A stretch of DNA of 64,000 bases from the NCBI RefSeq assembly GCF_001619615.1, contig NZ_LQQP01000012.1, positions 487,638-551,637 of the forward strand, in the 5' to 3' direction. A program made the position numbers and the translations under genes. The notes beneath the pieces are model-generated. The model saw nothing but the letters and a program-made list of their open reading frames with translations. It ran no database searches and was not told the DNA's origin. Origin of the DNA: Microbacterium sp. T32. GTDB lineage: Bacteria > Actinomycetota > Actinomycetes > Actinomycetales > Microbacteriaceae. Of the stretch, positions 48,840 through 59,698 are shown piece by piece. Every line of letters starts with the position of its first letter. Positions within the stretch are counted from its first letter, which is position 1.

Positions 48840-50149
48840 CCGCGGCCGTCCTCCTCGTCCTCGCCCTGATCCTCGTCGCCTTCGGCGGCTTCATGGCGGC
48901 GTCCGAGGCGGCGCTGGGCGTCACCTCGCGCGCCGACCTCGCCGAGCTGGGTGCGAGCGGCCGCAACGCCCGGTCGCTCCAGCGCATCGCCGACGACCCG
49001 AGCGCCCACATCACGGCCGTGGTGTTCATCCGCGTGCTGGCCGAGACCACGGCCGCCGTCCTCGTGGCGGCGGCGTTCATGCTGCTGTTCGACGACATCT
49101 GGATCGCGCTGATCGCGGCGGCGATCCTCATGACCGGCATCTCGTTCGTCCTCGTCGGGGCCAGCCCTCGCGCGGTCGGCCGACAGCACGCGACCGGACT
49201 CCTGCGGGGCGGCGCGCCGATCATCCGGGGCATGCGGATCCTGCTCGGGCCGCTCGCGCACGGCCTGATCGCGGTCGGCGATCGTCTCACGCCGGGGGTC
49301 GCGCGCTCGACGTCGTTCGCCTCGGAGGAGCAGTTGCTCAGCATCATCGACGAGGCGGCCGAGAACGAGCTCATCGAGGAGGACGACCGCGAACTGATCC
49401 ACTCGGTGTTCGACTTCACCGACCGGTACGTCCGCGAGGTCATGGTCCCGCGCACCGACATGGTGACGGTGGATGCCGCGGCCACCACCCGCGAAGCCCT
49501 CGCGCTGTTCCTCGACAAGGGCGTCTCGCGCGTGCCCCTCGCCGACGACGAAGCCGACGACATCGTCGGCATGCTGTACCTGAAAGACCTGGTGCAGTTC
49601 GGGTTCCGCGAAGAGGCGGGCTGGCGCGACGCGCCGATCCGCCGCATCGCCCGCCCGGCCGTCTTCGTGCCCGAGTCGATGAAGGCCGAGACCCTCCTGC
49701 AGCAGATGAAGAAGGATGCCGTGCACGTGTGTCTCGCGGTGGACGAGTACGGCGGCGTCTCGGGCCTCGTGACGCTCGAGGACCTCATCGAGGAACTGGT
49801 CGGCGAGATCTCCGACGAATACGACGCTCCTTCGACGGAGGTCGTGCCGCTCGACGACGGCCGCTTCCGCGTCAGCGCGCGCCTCGGTCTCGACGAGGTC
49901 GGCGACCTGTTCGGGCTCGAGCTCGACGACGAGGACGTCGACTCGATCGGCGGCCTGCTGGGCAAGGCCCTCGGGCGCATCCCGCAGCCCGGGGCCACGG
50001 CCGAGCACTCGGGCCTGCTCATGACGGGCGGCGCCTCGCGCGGGCGCAACCGCGGTATCGCGACGGTGATCGTGGAACGCGCCGACGACGACGACGAAGA
50101 CGACGAGACGGCGCCCGCGGGCTCCGGTCGCGAGAGGAACGACAGATGA
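48836..50149 (+). CDS. CNNM/CBS-domain transporter (HlyC/CorC family)
   Basis: A 437-residue membrane protein. The N-terminal CNNM/DUF21 region (1-170) has about four hydrophobic segments beginning LVLALILVAFGGFMAASEAA. The CBS pair (about 195-325) includes VREVMVPRTDMVTVDA and CLAVDEYGGVSGLVTLEDLI. The C-terminal CorC_HlyC domain spans about 340-420. Proteins of this family are linked to Mg efflux or tolerance. Placement between ybeY and era is conserved in actinobacteria. The ATG overlaps the ybeY stop and the last 4 nt overlap era. The C-terminal end is highly acidic (ADDDDEDDE). Confidence 0.92.
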   Translation: MTAAVLLVLALILVAFGGFMAASEAALGVTSRADLAELGASGRNARSLQRIADDPSAHITAVVFIRVLAETTAAVLVAAAFMLLFDDIWIALIAAAILMTGISFVLVGASPRAVGRQHATGLLRGGAPIIRGMRILLGPLAHGLIAVGDRLTPGVARSTSFASEEQLLSIIDEAAENELIEEDDRELIHSVFDFTDRYVREVMVPRTDMVTVDAAATTREALALFLDKGVSRVPLADDEADDIVGMLYLKDLVQFGFREEAGWRDAPIRRIARPAVFVPESMKAETLLQQMKKDAVHVCLAVDEYGGVSGLVTLEDLIEELVGEISDEYDAPSTEVVPLDDGRFRVSARLGLDEVGDLFGLELDDEDVDSIGGLLGKALGRIPQPGATAEHSGLLMTGGASRGRNRGIATVIVERADDDDEDDETAPAGSGRERNDR

Positions 50150-51039
50150 GCGACAACAGATCCGGCTTCGTGACCTTCGTCGGTCGCCCCAACGTGGGGA
50201 AGTCCACCCTGACGAACGCCCTCGTGGGCGAGAAGGTCGCGATCACGAGCGACAAGCCGCAGACGACGCGCCGAGCGATCCGCGGCATCGTCAACCGCCC
50301 CGGCGGTCAGCTCGTGGTCGTCGACACGCCGGGCATCCATCGTCCGCGGACGCTCCTCGGCCAGCGCCTCAACGACCTCGTCGAGCAGGTGCTGGGCGAT
50401 GTCGACGTCATCGCGTTCTGCGCCCCCGCGACCGAGAAGGTGGGCCCGGGAGATCGCCGGATCGCGGAGTCGCTGTCGGGCTACCCGCGCGCGAAGAAGG
50501 TCGCGCTGGTGACGAAGACGGATGCCGCGACCCGCGAGCAGATCACCGAACGGCTCATCGAGGTCGACGCCCTGCGCGAGGACTGGGCGGCGGTCATCCC
50601 GCTGTCCGCGGTCACCCGCGACCAGCTCGACGTGCTGAGCGACGAGCTGCTGGCCCTCATGCCCGAGGGGCCGGCGCTGTACCCCGACGACGTCGTCACC
50701 GACGAGTCGCTCGAGGACCGCATCGCCGAGATCATCCGCGAGGCGGCCCTGGACGGCGTGCGCGATGAGCTGCCGCACTCCATCGCCGTGACGATCGAAG
50801 ACGTCGCGCCGCGCGAGGGCAGCGACCTCACCGACGTCTTCGCCAACATCGTCGTCGAGCGCGACAGCCAGAAGGCCATCATCATCGGCCACAAGGGTTC
50901 GCGACTGGCGGGCGTCGGCGCCCGCGCGCGCAAGGGGATCGAGCCCCTCGTGGGCACTCGGGTATACCTGTCCCTGCACGTGCGCGTGGCCCGGGAATGG
51001 CAGCGCGACCCCAAGCAGCTCGGCCGACTCGGGTTCTGA
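50146..51039 (+). CDS. era: GTPase Era
   Basis: GTPase binding the 3' end of 16S rRNA in 30S assembly. The 297-residue protein has GRPNVGKSTLTNAL (about 13-26), the effector region SDKPQTTRRAIRGI, DTPGIH at about 60 and a TKTD-type G4. The C-terminal KH domain contains KAIIIGHKGSRLAGVGARA near 245. Ends the HIT-phoH-ybeY-CNNM-era run; the ybeY-era pair acts on the same rRNA end. Confidence 0.98.
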   Translation: MSDNRSGFVTFVGRPNVGKSTLTNALVGEKVAITSDKPQTTRRAIRGIVNRPGGQLVVVDTPGIHRPRTLLGQRLNDLVEQVLGDVDVIAFCAPATEKVGPGDRRIAESLSGYPRAKKVALVTKTDAATREQITERLIEVDALREDWAAVIPLSAVTRDQLDVLSDELLALMPEGPALYPDDVVTDESLEDRIAEIIREAALDGVRDELPHSIAVTIEDVAPREGSDLTDVFANIVVERDSQKAIIIGHKGSRLAGVGARARKGIEPLVGTRVYLSLHVRVAREWQRDPKQLGRLGF

Positions 51040-51079
51040 GCCGACCGTCCGCTGGCCGCAGGAAGACTGGAGGACGACG

Positions 51080-52030
51080 ATGATGGCGAAGCAGTGGCGG
51101 GCGCACCAGCCCGGTCCGGTGGAGAACTGGACGTTCGACGAGGTCGAGGTACCCGCACCCGGTCTCGGCGAAGTCACGATCCGCGTCCACGCGGCCGGGA
51201 TCAACCCCGCGGATGCCAAGCACGTCGCGGCACCGCGACCCGGTGTCGAGTTCCCGGTTGCGATCGGGTACGAACTCTCAGGCGAGATCACCTCTGTCGG
51301 GCCGGACGCGGTCGGAGGCTCCGGAGGGCTTGCGGTGGGCGACGAGGTCGTGGCGTTCCGCGTCCAGGGCGCCTACGCGACGGAGCTGAACGTGCCCGCG
51401 CGCGACGTCTTCGCGAAGCCCGCGACGCTCTCGCACGCCGAGGCCGCGAACCTCCTGCTCGCCGGCACGACCGCAGCCGAGATGATCCAGGTCACGCGTG
51501 CCACCGAGGGCGAGACCGTGCTGCTCCATGCGGCGTCGGGCGCGGTCGGCGTGAGCCTGCTGCAGCAGGCGTGGGTGCTCGGCATCCGTGTGATCGGCAC
51601 GGTCGGTCCCGACTCCGCGGAGTCTGCGGAACGCGTGCGCCGGTTCGGCGGCATCCCCGTGGCGTACGGCGAAGGCCTTCAGGAGCGGGTCGTCGAAGCA
51701 GCCGCGGGCGAGCCGATCGCCGCGGCGTGGGACGCCGTGGGCACCGATGAGGCGATCGACGTCTCGCTCGCTCTCGTCGCGGAGCGCGACCGTATCGTCA
51801 CGATCGTCGCGCCCCAGCGGGCCGAGTCCGACGGCTTCCTGTGGGTCGCCGGCGCACGTCCCGAGAGCGCCCGGTTCCGCGACATCGCCCGGCCCCGCAT
51901 CCTGGAGCTCGCGGCATCCGGAGATCTCGAAGTCCCGGTCGCGCGCACGTTTCCGCTGGCCGACGCGAAGGAGGCCGTGCAGTTCGTGATGCAGGGCCAC
52001 CCCGGCGGCAAGGTGGCGCTGCTGCCGTGA
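51080..52030 (+). CDS. NADP-dependent quinone-reductase-like oxidoreductase (MDR family)
   Basis: A 316-residue medium-chain reductase without the zinc site. The GroES-like N-domain contains VHAAGINPADAKHV near 38-51, and the Rossmann part is ETVLLHAASGAVGVSLLQQA near 150-169 (AxxGxxG). Close to NADPH:quinone reductases (QorA-like). Two ATGs (51080 and 51083) are possible; GGAGGA at 51069-51074 fits either. The stop overlaps the GTG of the acetyltransferase. Substrate not predictable. Confidence 0.88.
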   Translation: MMAKQWRAHQPGPVENWTFDEVEVPAPGLGEVTIRVHAAGINPADAKHVAAPRPGVEFPVAIGYELSGEITSVGPDAVGGSGGLAVGDEVVAFRVQGAYATELNVPARDVFAKPATLSHAEAANLLLAGTTAAEMIQVTRATEGETVLLHAASGAVGVSLLQQAWVLGIRVIGTVGPDSAESAERVRRFGGIPVAYGEGLQERVVEAAAGEPIAAAWDAVGTDEAIDVSLALVAERDRIVTIVAPQRAESDGFLWVAGARPESARFRDIARPRILELAASGDLEVPVARTFPLADAKEAVQFVMQGHPGGKVALLP

Positions 52031-52614
52031 CCGGCTCGCCGTTCGTCCTGCCGCCGGCGCCCGCGCGTCTCGACGTCGTCCGGGAGCGCGTGCGTCTGCG
52101 GCCGATCGTCGACGCCGACGTGGAGGCGATGGTCGCGTACCGCGGAAATCCCGACGTGTGTCGGTTCCTGCCGTTCGAGCCGCAGAGCGCCGACGACATC
52201 CGGCAGCGCATCGGCGATCTCTTCGGCGGAACGAGCATCGAGGGCGAGCGCGGGGGAGTGGTCCTCGCGATCGAGCGGCTCGACGACCGAGCCGTGATCG
52301 GCGACCTCGTGCTGTTCCACCTCGACGCCGCCTCCGGCACGGCCGAGATCGGCTGGGTCGTGAATCCCGCCGCCGCCGGGCGCGGGCTCGCCACCGAGGC
52401 CGTGCGCGCGCTCATCGACACGGCGTTCGAGGTCTACGGCCTGCGCCGTCTCGTGGCCCGCATCGACGCGGAGAACGCCCGCTCGATCGCCCTCGCGGAA
52501 CGAATCGGGATGCGGCGCGAGGCGCACCTCATCGAGAACGAGTGGTTCAAGGGACGCTGGAGCGACGAGGTGGATTACGCGGTGCTCGCACGCGAATGGA
52601 CGCCGAGCGCGTAA
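52027..52614 (+). CDS. GNAT-family N-acetyltransferase
   Basis: A 195-residue acetyltransferase, RimJ/RimL-like. RVRLRPIVDADVEAMVAYRG near 18-37 and the acetyl-CoA site VVNPAAAGRGLATEAVRALI near 118-137, then ENARSIALAERIGMRREAHL near 157, fit ribosomal-protein-alanine acetyltransferase relatives. GTG start overlapping the oxidoreductase stop. Its acceptor is unknown. Immediately downstream lies the leuA leader. Confidence 0.88.
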   Translation: MTGSPFVLPPAPARLDVVRERVRLRPIVDADVEAMVAYRGNPDVCRFLPFEPQSADDIRQRIGDLFGGTSIEGERGGVVLAIERLDDRAVIGDLVLFHLDAASGTAEIGWVVNPAAAGRGLATEAVRALIDTAFEVYGLRRLVARIDAENARSIALAERIGMRREAHLIENEWFKGRWSDEVDYAVLAREWTPSA

Positions 52615-54525
<1,911 letters not shown>

Positions 54526-54543
54526 TCGCCTGAGGTCCCGGCC

Positions 54544-55332
54544 GTGGCGTACGCCCACGGACACCACGAGAGCGTGCTGCGTTCCCACGCCGCACGGACC
54601 GTCGCCGATTCGGCGGCCTACCTGGTGTCCTCGCTGTTCGCCGGTGCCCGCGTCCTGGACGTGGGTGCCGGCCCCGGCACCATCACCGTCGACCTCGCCG
54701 ACCGGGTCTTCCCGGGACAGGTCGTCGGCATGGATGCCGCCCCCGAGGTCGTCGAGATCGCGCGCGCCGCGATCGGCGACCGCACCAACGTCGAGTTCCG
54801 CGTCGGTGACGCCTACGCGCTCGACCTCCCGGATGCCTCGTTCGACATCGTCCACGCCCACCAGACGCTCCAGCACCTCGCCCGACCCGTGGACGCGCTG
54901 CGGGAGTTCCGGCGGGTGGCGGGCCCGGACGGTCTCGTCGCGGCGCGCGACGTGGATTACGGCGGAGTGATCTGGCATCCACGGATCCCGGCACTCGACG
55001 AGTGGCTCGAGATTTACCACGGCGTGCATCGCGGATCGTCGGGGGAACCCGACGCGGGCCGCGCGCTCAAAGCGTGGGCGCGCGAAGCCGGGTTCACGCG
55101 GATCGAGGCGAGCGCGAGCGTGTGGGTGTTCGACACCCCGGAGAAGCGCGCGTGGTGGGGCGGGATGTGGGCCGACCGGGTCGTGGCATCCGCCTTCGCC
55201 GGCCACGCTCTCCGACTCGGCCTCGCCGACGACGCGACGCTGCAGCGCATCTCCGACGCCTGGCGCGCATGGGCCGCCGACCCCGACGGCTGGATCCTCC
55301 TGCCGCACGGCGAGATCCTCGCGCGCGCCTGA
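54544..55332 (+). CDS. Class I SAM-dependent methyltransferase
   Basis: A 262-residue methyltransferase. Motif I is RVLDVGAGPGTITVDLADRV near 36-55, then GMDAAPEVVEIARA, VEFRVGDAYALDLPD and FDIVHAHQTLQHLARP. It resembles UbiE/MenG-type enzymes with unknown acceptor. GTG start 18 nt after leuA, so it may ride on the leuA transcript. Its stop is followed by a family A palindrome. Confidence 0.85.
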   Translation: MAYAHGHHESVLRSHAARTVADSAAYLVSSLFAGARVLDVGAGPGTITVDLADRVFPGQVVGMDAAPEVVEIARAAIGDRTNVEFRVGDAYALDLPDASFDIVHAHQTLQHLARPVDALREFRRVAGPDGLVAARDVDYGGVIWHPRIPALDEWLEIYHGVHRGSSGEPDAGRALKAWAREAGFTRIEASASVWVFDTPEKRAWWGGMWADRVVASAFAGHALRLGLADDATLQRISDAWRAWAADPDGWILLPHGEILARA

Positions 55333-55335
55333 CAC

Positions 55336-55398
55336 CCGCGTGAGGGGTCAATATCTGTCGCCTGGGAGCGTCTGAAGCGACAGAAATTGACCCCTCAC
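55336..55398. repeat. Palindromic repeat family A, copy 2
   Basis: 24-nt arms at 55336-55359 and 55375-55398 (starting GCGTGAGGGGTCAA) with a single mismatch and a 15-nt loop beginning CTG and ending TCTGAA, as in copy 1 at 15147. It lies between the convergent methyltransferase and TRIC-like genes. Confidence 0.9.
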
Positions 55399-55411
55399 GC
55401 AAGCGCGCCGC

Positions 55412-56116
55412 TCAGGCGTCGTCGTCGCGGATGATCGGGATGCCGGTCGTCTCGACCGCGACCTTGCGGCGGTGCAGCTTCCGCTGCTCGGGGAGCGACA
55501 GGTCGAACAGCACGGCGAGCACGCGGATCACCGTCGTTACGACGACGCCGATCACCGCCGCGACCGGGAGCGGCACACCGAACGCGGCGGCGGTCGCGAG
55601 GACCGCGCATCCGGCGCCCGCGGCCACGGCGTAGAGCGACCCGACGTGCATGATGGCGACGGGGAGTCCCATGAGCACATCGCGCAGCACGCTGCCGCCT
55701 GCCGCCGCAACGACGCCGACGAACACCGCCGGCACCGGGGGAAGCCCCACCGCGAGCGCCTTCGACGTCCCGAACGCGCCGAACAGCCCGATCACGACGG
55801 CGTCGAGCAGGACGATCGCGCGGTTGAGGCGTTGGAAGATCCCCGACAACAGCATTCCGACGAGGGAGGCCACGGTCGCGGTGATCAAGTACCAGTTGTT
55901 CTGCAACGTCGCCGGGGGCAGCCCGAGCAGCAGGTCGCGGATGAGTCCGCCGCCCATCCCGAGCAGGATGCCGATGATCGCGACGCCGAGGAGATCGAGC
56001 CGCCGCTGCCCCTGGAAGCCGGAGGCGAAGAGCGCGCCCTGCACCCCGCCGAGGGCGACGGCGGTGAGGTCGGCCCACAGCGGGATGACGAAGACGGGCG
56101 GGTTCACGGCATCCAT
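55412..56116 (-). CDS. Trimeric intracellular cation (TRIC)-like channel, UPF0126 family
   Basis: A 234-residue membrane protein starting at ATG 56114-56116 ([20 protein letters not shown]). Six to seven hydrophobic segments occur in two related halves, each with a Gly-rich GGxxRD step: [13 protein letters not shown] near 59 and [15 protein letters not shown] near 145. This internal repeat is diagnostic of UPF0126/YadS-type TRIC channels. Substrate may be a monovalent cation; glycine transport has been suggested for relatives. It is convergent with the methyltransferase and divergent from recO. Confidence 0.9.
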   Translation of the reverse strand: MDAVNPPVFVIPLWADLTAVALGGVQGALFASGFQGQRRLDLLGVAIIGILLGMGGGLIRDLLLGLPPATLQNNWYLITATVASLVGMLLSGIFQRLNRAIVLLDAVVIGLFGAFGTSKALAVGLPPVPAVFVGVVAAAGGSVLRDVLMGLPVAIMHVGSLYAVAAGAGCAVLATAAAFGVPLPVAAVIGVVVTTVIRVLAVLFDLSLPEQRKLHRRKVAVETTGIPIIRDDDA

Positions 56117-56178
56117 TCTCCCGGGGAGCGACCGCGGGGCCGCGCGCGGCGCACCGCCGACTCCCGGGGTCGCGGGCG

Positions 56179-56184
56179 GATAAT
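56179..56184 (+). promoter_or_regulatory. -10 box of recO, leaderless spacing
   Basis: GATAAT six nucleotides before the recO GTG at 56190. Confidence 0.5.
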
Positions 56185-56189
56185 GGACT

Positions 56190-56918
56190 GTGCCCACCTA
56201 CCGCGACGAAGTCGTGGTCCTGCGTACCCACAAGCTCGGGGAGGCGGACCGCATCGTCACCCTCCTCAGCCGTCGCCACGGCAAGATTCGCGCGGTGGCG
56301 AAGGGCGTCCGGCGCACCTCGTCGCGGTTCGGATCGCGGCTGGAGCCGTTCATGGTCGCCGACGTGCAGCTGTACCAGGGCCGCACCCTCGACATCGTGC
56401 AGCAGGCCGAGTCGCTCGGCGCGTACGGGGCCGACATCGCGCAGCACTACGACCGCTACACGACCGCCAGCGCGATGGTCGAGACGGCGGATCGGCTCAA
56501 CGAGGCGGAGGCTACGCCGCAGCAGTACCTGCTGCTGGTCGGGGGGCTCCGCTCCCTCGCGCGCGGCGACCATGCGGCGCGGAGCGTCCTGGATTCGTAC
56601 CTCCTGCGCGCCATGGCGCTCTCCGGCTGGGCTCCCGGTCTCGGGGAGTGCGCGCGCTGCGGCACGGTCGGCGAGCACGACTACTTCCTCGTTCAGCTCG
56701 GTGGCGTCGTGTGCTCGGCCTGCGCACCGGCGGGTTCGCCCCGGGTCGCGCGCGACACCGTCGATCTGCTGCGCGCGCTCATCGCGGGGGAGTGGGACGT
56801 GGTGGATGCCGCCCCCGAACGCACCACCGCCGCCGCCTCGGGCCTCGTGGCCGCGTACGCGCAGTTCCACCTGGAGCGCGGCATCCGTTCCCTCTCGCAC
56901 CTGGAATCGAGTCGATGA
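56190..56918 (+). CDS. recO: DNA repair protein RecO
   Basis: Recombination mediator that helps load RecA in the RecF pathway. The 242-residue protein has an OB fold (1-80, [20 protein letters not shown]) and a zinc motif CARCG...CSACAP at about 155-180. Starts with GTG at a leaderless distance from GATAAT. It overlaps uppS by ATGA, an order common in actinobacteria. Confidence 0.95.
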   Translation: MPTYRDEVVVLRTHKLGEADRIVTLLSRRHGKIRAVAKGVRRTSSRFGSRLEPFMVADVQLYQGRTLDIVQQAESLGAYGADIAQHYDRYTTASAMVETADRLNEAEATPQQYLLLVGGLRSLARGDHAARSVLDSYLLRAMALSGWAPGLGECARCGTVGEHDYFLVQLGGVVCSACAPAGSPRVARDTVDLLRALIAGEWDVVDAAPERTTAAASGLVAAYAQFHLERGIRSLSHLESSR

Positions 56919-57721
56919 CCCCGAAGCCGTTCACGCACCGCAACGCCGAGCCCTACCGGCCCCTCGACTGGACGGGGGAGTACCCGCCGGCCTTCCCGAA
57001 GGGGTCGGTGCCCGCGCACATCGCGATCGTCATGGACGGCAACGGGCGCTGGGCGAACCGGCGCGGTCTCCCGCGGATCGAGGGGCACCGGGCCGGCGAG
57101 GCGACGATCCTCGACATCGTCGCGGGCGCGATCCAGGCCGGCGTGAAGCACCTGTCGCTGTACGCGTTCTCGACGGAGAACTGGACGCGGTCACCCGACG
57201 AGGTGCGGTTCCTCATGGGCTTCAACCGCGAGGTGCTCCAGCGTCGCCGCGATCAGCTGAACGAGTGGAACGTGCGGGTCCGCTGGGCGGGCCGCCGCCC
57301 GCGCCTGTGGGGTTCGGTCATCAACGAGCTGCAGGCCGCGGAGCGCCTCACGGCGGGCAACGACGGCCTCACCCTCACGATGTGCGTCAACTACGGCGGT
57401 CGCCTGGAGATCGTGGATGCCATGCGCCGCCTCGGCGAGGAGGTCGCCGCCGGGCGCCTGAAGCCGTCGGCGATCAGCGAGAAGATGATCGCCAAGAACC
57501 TCTACGTGCCCGACATGCCCGACGTCGACCTGTTCCTCCGCTCGAGCGGAGAGCAGCGCACCTCGAACTTCCTCTTGTGGGAGTCGGCGTATGCCGAGAT
57601 GGTGTTCCTCGACACGCTATGGCCCGATTTCCGGCGCCAGCACCTGTGGGACGCCATCGGTCAGTACGTGTCCCGCGATCGACGGTTCGGCGGCGCGGTC
57701 GACACGCCGGCTACGACCTGA
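56915..57721 (+). CDS. uppS: Undecaprenyl diphosphate synthase (isoprenyl transferase)
   Basis: Cis-prenyltransferase making the lipid carrier for cell-wall synthesis. The 268-residue protein has [20 protein letters not shown] near 33-52 with the catalytic Asp in MDGNGRW, and [31 protein letters not shown] and [20 protein letters not shown] at the C-terminus. All motifs are intact. ATG overlaps the recO stop. Chain length (C50 or C55) not predictable. Confidence 0.96.
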   Translation: MTPKPFTHRNAEPYRPLDWTGEYPPAFPKGSVPAHIAIVMDGNGRWANRRGLPRIEGHRAGEATILDIVAGAIQAGVKHLSLYAFSTENWTRSPDEVRFLMGFNREVLQRRRDQLNEWNVRVRWAGRRPRLWGSVINELQAAERLTAGNDGLTLTMCVNYGGRLEIVDAMRRLGEEVAAGRLKPSAISEKMIAKNLYVPDMPDVDLFLRSSGEQRTSNFLLWESAYAEMVFLDTLWPDFRRQHLWDAIGQYVSRDRRFGGAVDTPATT

Positions 57722-57768
57722 ATGCCGTTTTCGGAATAAAGCCCTCCACCCGAAAGGTTGCACACGAC

Positions 57769-58461
57769 ATGACGGATGCCATCAAGATCGACGTGTGGAG
57801 CGACATCGCCTGCCCCTGGTGCTTCATCGGGAAGCGCAACCTCGAGAACGGCCTCGCCGCCACCGCCGATGACGACGACGCCCCCGTCGTCGAGATCGAG
57901 TACCACTCGTTCGAACTCTCGCCCGACACCCCCGTCGACTTCGTCGGCGGTGAGGTGGACTACCTGTCGCAGCACAAGGGCATCTCGCCCGCTCAGGCGC
58001 GGGAGATGCTCGACCGCGTCACCGGCGTCGCCGCGGAGGCCGGCCTCGAGTACCGCTTCGACATCCTGCAGCACACGAACACCGTGAAGGCCCACGAACT
58101 GCTGCACTTCGCCAAGGAGCACGGGCGCCAGCTCGATCTGTCCGAGCGCCTGATGGCGGCGTACTTCCTCGAGGGCAAGCACGTCGGCCGCGACGACGAC
58201 CTCGTCGAGCTCGCGGTGGAGATCGGACTGGATGCCGAGCTCGCCCGCGAAGCGCTCGTGTCGGGTCGTTACCGCGACGCAGTGCGCGCCGACCAGGCGC
58301 AGGCCCAGGCGTACGGCATCAGCGGAGTCCCGTTCTTCGTGATCGACGGCAAGTACGGCGTCAGCGGCGCGCAGCCGGTCGAGGCCTTCACGCAGATCGC
58401 CCGCCAGGTGTGGGGCGAGCGTCGCGCGGCCGCGAATGAGCCGGAGACCGCGCAGGCGTGA
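57769..58461 (+). CDS. DsbA-family oxidoreductase (FrnE-like)
   Basis: A 230-residue thioredoxin-fold protein with CPWC at about residues 15-18 (DIACPWCFIGKRNL) and no signal peptide, so it is a cytoplasmic FrnE/2-hydroxychromene-2-carboxylate isomerase-like protein rather than a secreted DsbA. The cis-Pro loop is GISGVPFFVIDGKYGVSGAQ near 182. The frame starts at ATG 57769. It is not an obvious partner of the VKOR protein at 11.5 kb, since that acts at the membrane exterior. Confidence 0.92.
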   Translation: MTDAIKIDVWSDIACPWCFIGKRNLENGLAATADDDDAPVVEIEYHSFELSPDTPVDFVGGEVDYLSQHKGISPAQAREMLDRVTGVAAEAGLEYRFDILQHTNTVKAHELLHFAKEHGRQLDLSERLMAAYFLEGKHVGRDDDLVELAVEIGLDAELAREALVSGRYRDAVRADQAQAQAYGISGVPFFVIDGKYGVSGAQPVEAFTQIARQVWGERRAAANEPETAQA

Positions 58462-58531
58462 CCCCTCCTCCCCAGGCTTCCCCGCGTCCACAGCGGCACC
58501 GCGTGGGCGCGGGGTCTGGGAGAATGGAACG

Positions 58532-59698
58532 ATGACCACGGCATTGGCCCCGACGCGCGCGTTGCGCATCGGCCCCATCGAACTCGACGCCCCGGTCGTG
58601 CTCGCGCCCATGGCCGGAATCACCAACACGGCGTTCCGGCGACTGAGCCGCGAGTACGGCGCCGGGCTGTACGTCAGCGAGATGATCACGACCCGCGCGC
58701 TCGTCGAGCGCAACGACACGACGATGCGTCTGATCCGTCACCACGAGTCCGAGACGCCGCGCTCGATCCAGCTCTACGGCGTCGACCCGGCGACGGTCGA
58801 GGCGGCGGTACGCATGATCGTCGAGGAAGACCACGCCGATCACATCGACCTCAACTTCGGCTGCCCCGTCCCGAAGGTGACGCGCCGCGGCGGCGGTGCC
58901 GCACTGCCGTGGAAGCTCTCGCTGTTCCGAGAGATCGTGGAGCGCGCCGTCCGTGCGGCCGGCGACCTCCCGCTGACGATCAAGATGCGCAAGGGCATCG
59001 ACGCCGACCACCTCACGTACCTCGAGGCCGGACGCATCGCCGAGGGCGCGGGCGTCTCCTCGATCGCGCTGCACGCGCGCACGGCATCCGAGTTCTACTC
59101 CGGACAGGCCGACTGGAGTGCGATCACGAAGCTCAAAGAGACGGTGACCAGCGTCCCCGTGCTCGGCAACGGCGACATCTGGTCGGCCGCCGACGCGGTG
59201 CGCATGATGGACGAGACCGGGTGCGACGGCGTCGTCGTCGGCCGCGGCTGCCTCGGACGCCCGTGGCTGTTCGGCGACCTGGCCCGTGCGCTCGGCCGTC
59301 CGGGCGCGGCGCACGGCGACCCCGTCGACGCGACGCTCGGCTTCGTGGCGCAGGCGTTCCGCCGCCACGCCGAGCTGCTGGTCGAGTTCTTCGAGGACGA
59401 GGGGCGCGGATGCCGCGACATCCGCAAGCACGTCGCCTGGTACTTCAAGGGGTATCCGGTCGGCGGTGAGCTGCGGGCGAGCCTCGCGACCGCCTCGACG
59501 CTGGAGGAGATCGACGACCTCCTCGCCACGATGGACCTCGACGCGCCCTACCCCGGCGAAGCGGCCGAGGGTCAGCGCGGCCGCGCCGGTACCCCCAAGC
59601 GTCCAGCGCTGCCTGACGGCTGGCTCGACTCCCGCGAGATCGGCGACGCCGCCGGCCGCGAGCTGGCGGAAGCGGAGCTGCACCACAGTGGCGGGTGA
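58532..59698 (+). CDS. dusB: tRNA-dihydrouridine synthase
   Basis: FMN-dependent enzyme reducing uridines in the tRNA D-loop. The 388-residue protein has PVVLAPMAGITNTAFRRLSR near 17-36, DLNFGCPVPKVTRRGGGAAL near 107 (with the catalytic Cys in NFGCP) and GNGDIW and VVGRGCLGRPWLF further on. It is dusB-like. The start at 58532 lies 7 nt after GAGAAT, a weak leaderless -10. It overlaps dgt by 11 nt. Confidence 0.95.
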   Translation: MTTALAPTRALRIGPIELDAPVVLAPMAGITNTAFRRLSREYGAGLYVSEMITTRALVERNDTTMRLIRHHESETPRSIQLYGVDPATVEAAVRMIVEEDHADHIDLNFGCPVPKVTRRGGGAALPWKLSLFREIVERAVRAAGDLPLTIKMRKGIDADHLTYLEAGRIAEGAGVSSIALHARTASEFYSGQADWSAITKLKETVTSVPVLGNGDIWSAADAVRMMDETGCDGVVVGRGCLGRPWLFGDLARALGRPGAAHGDPVDATLGFVAQAFRRHAELLVEFFEDEGRGCRDIRKHVAWYFKGYPVGGELRASLATASTLEEIDDLLATMDLDAPYPGEAAEGQRGRAGTPKRPALPDGWLDSREIGDAAGRELAEAELHHSGG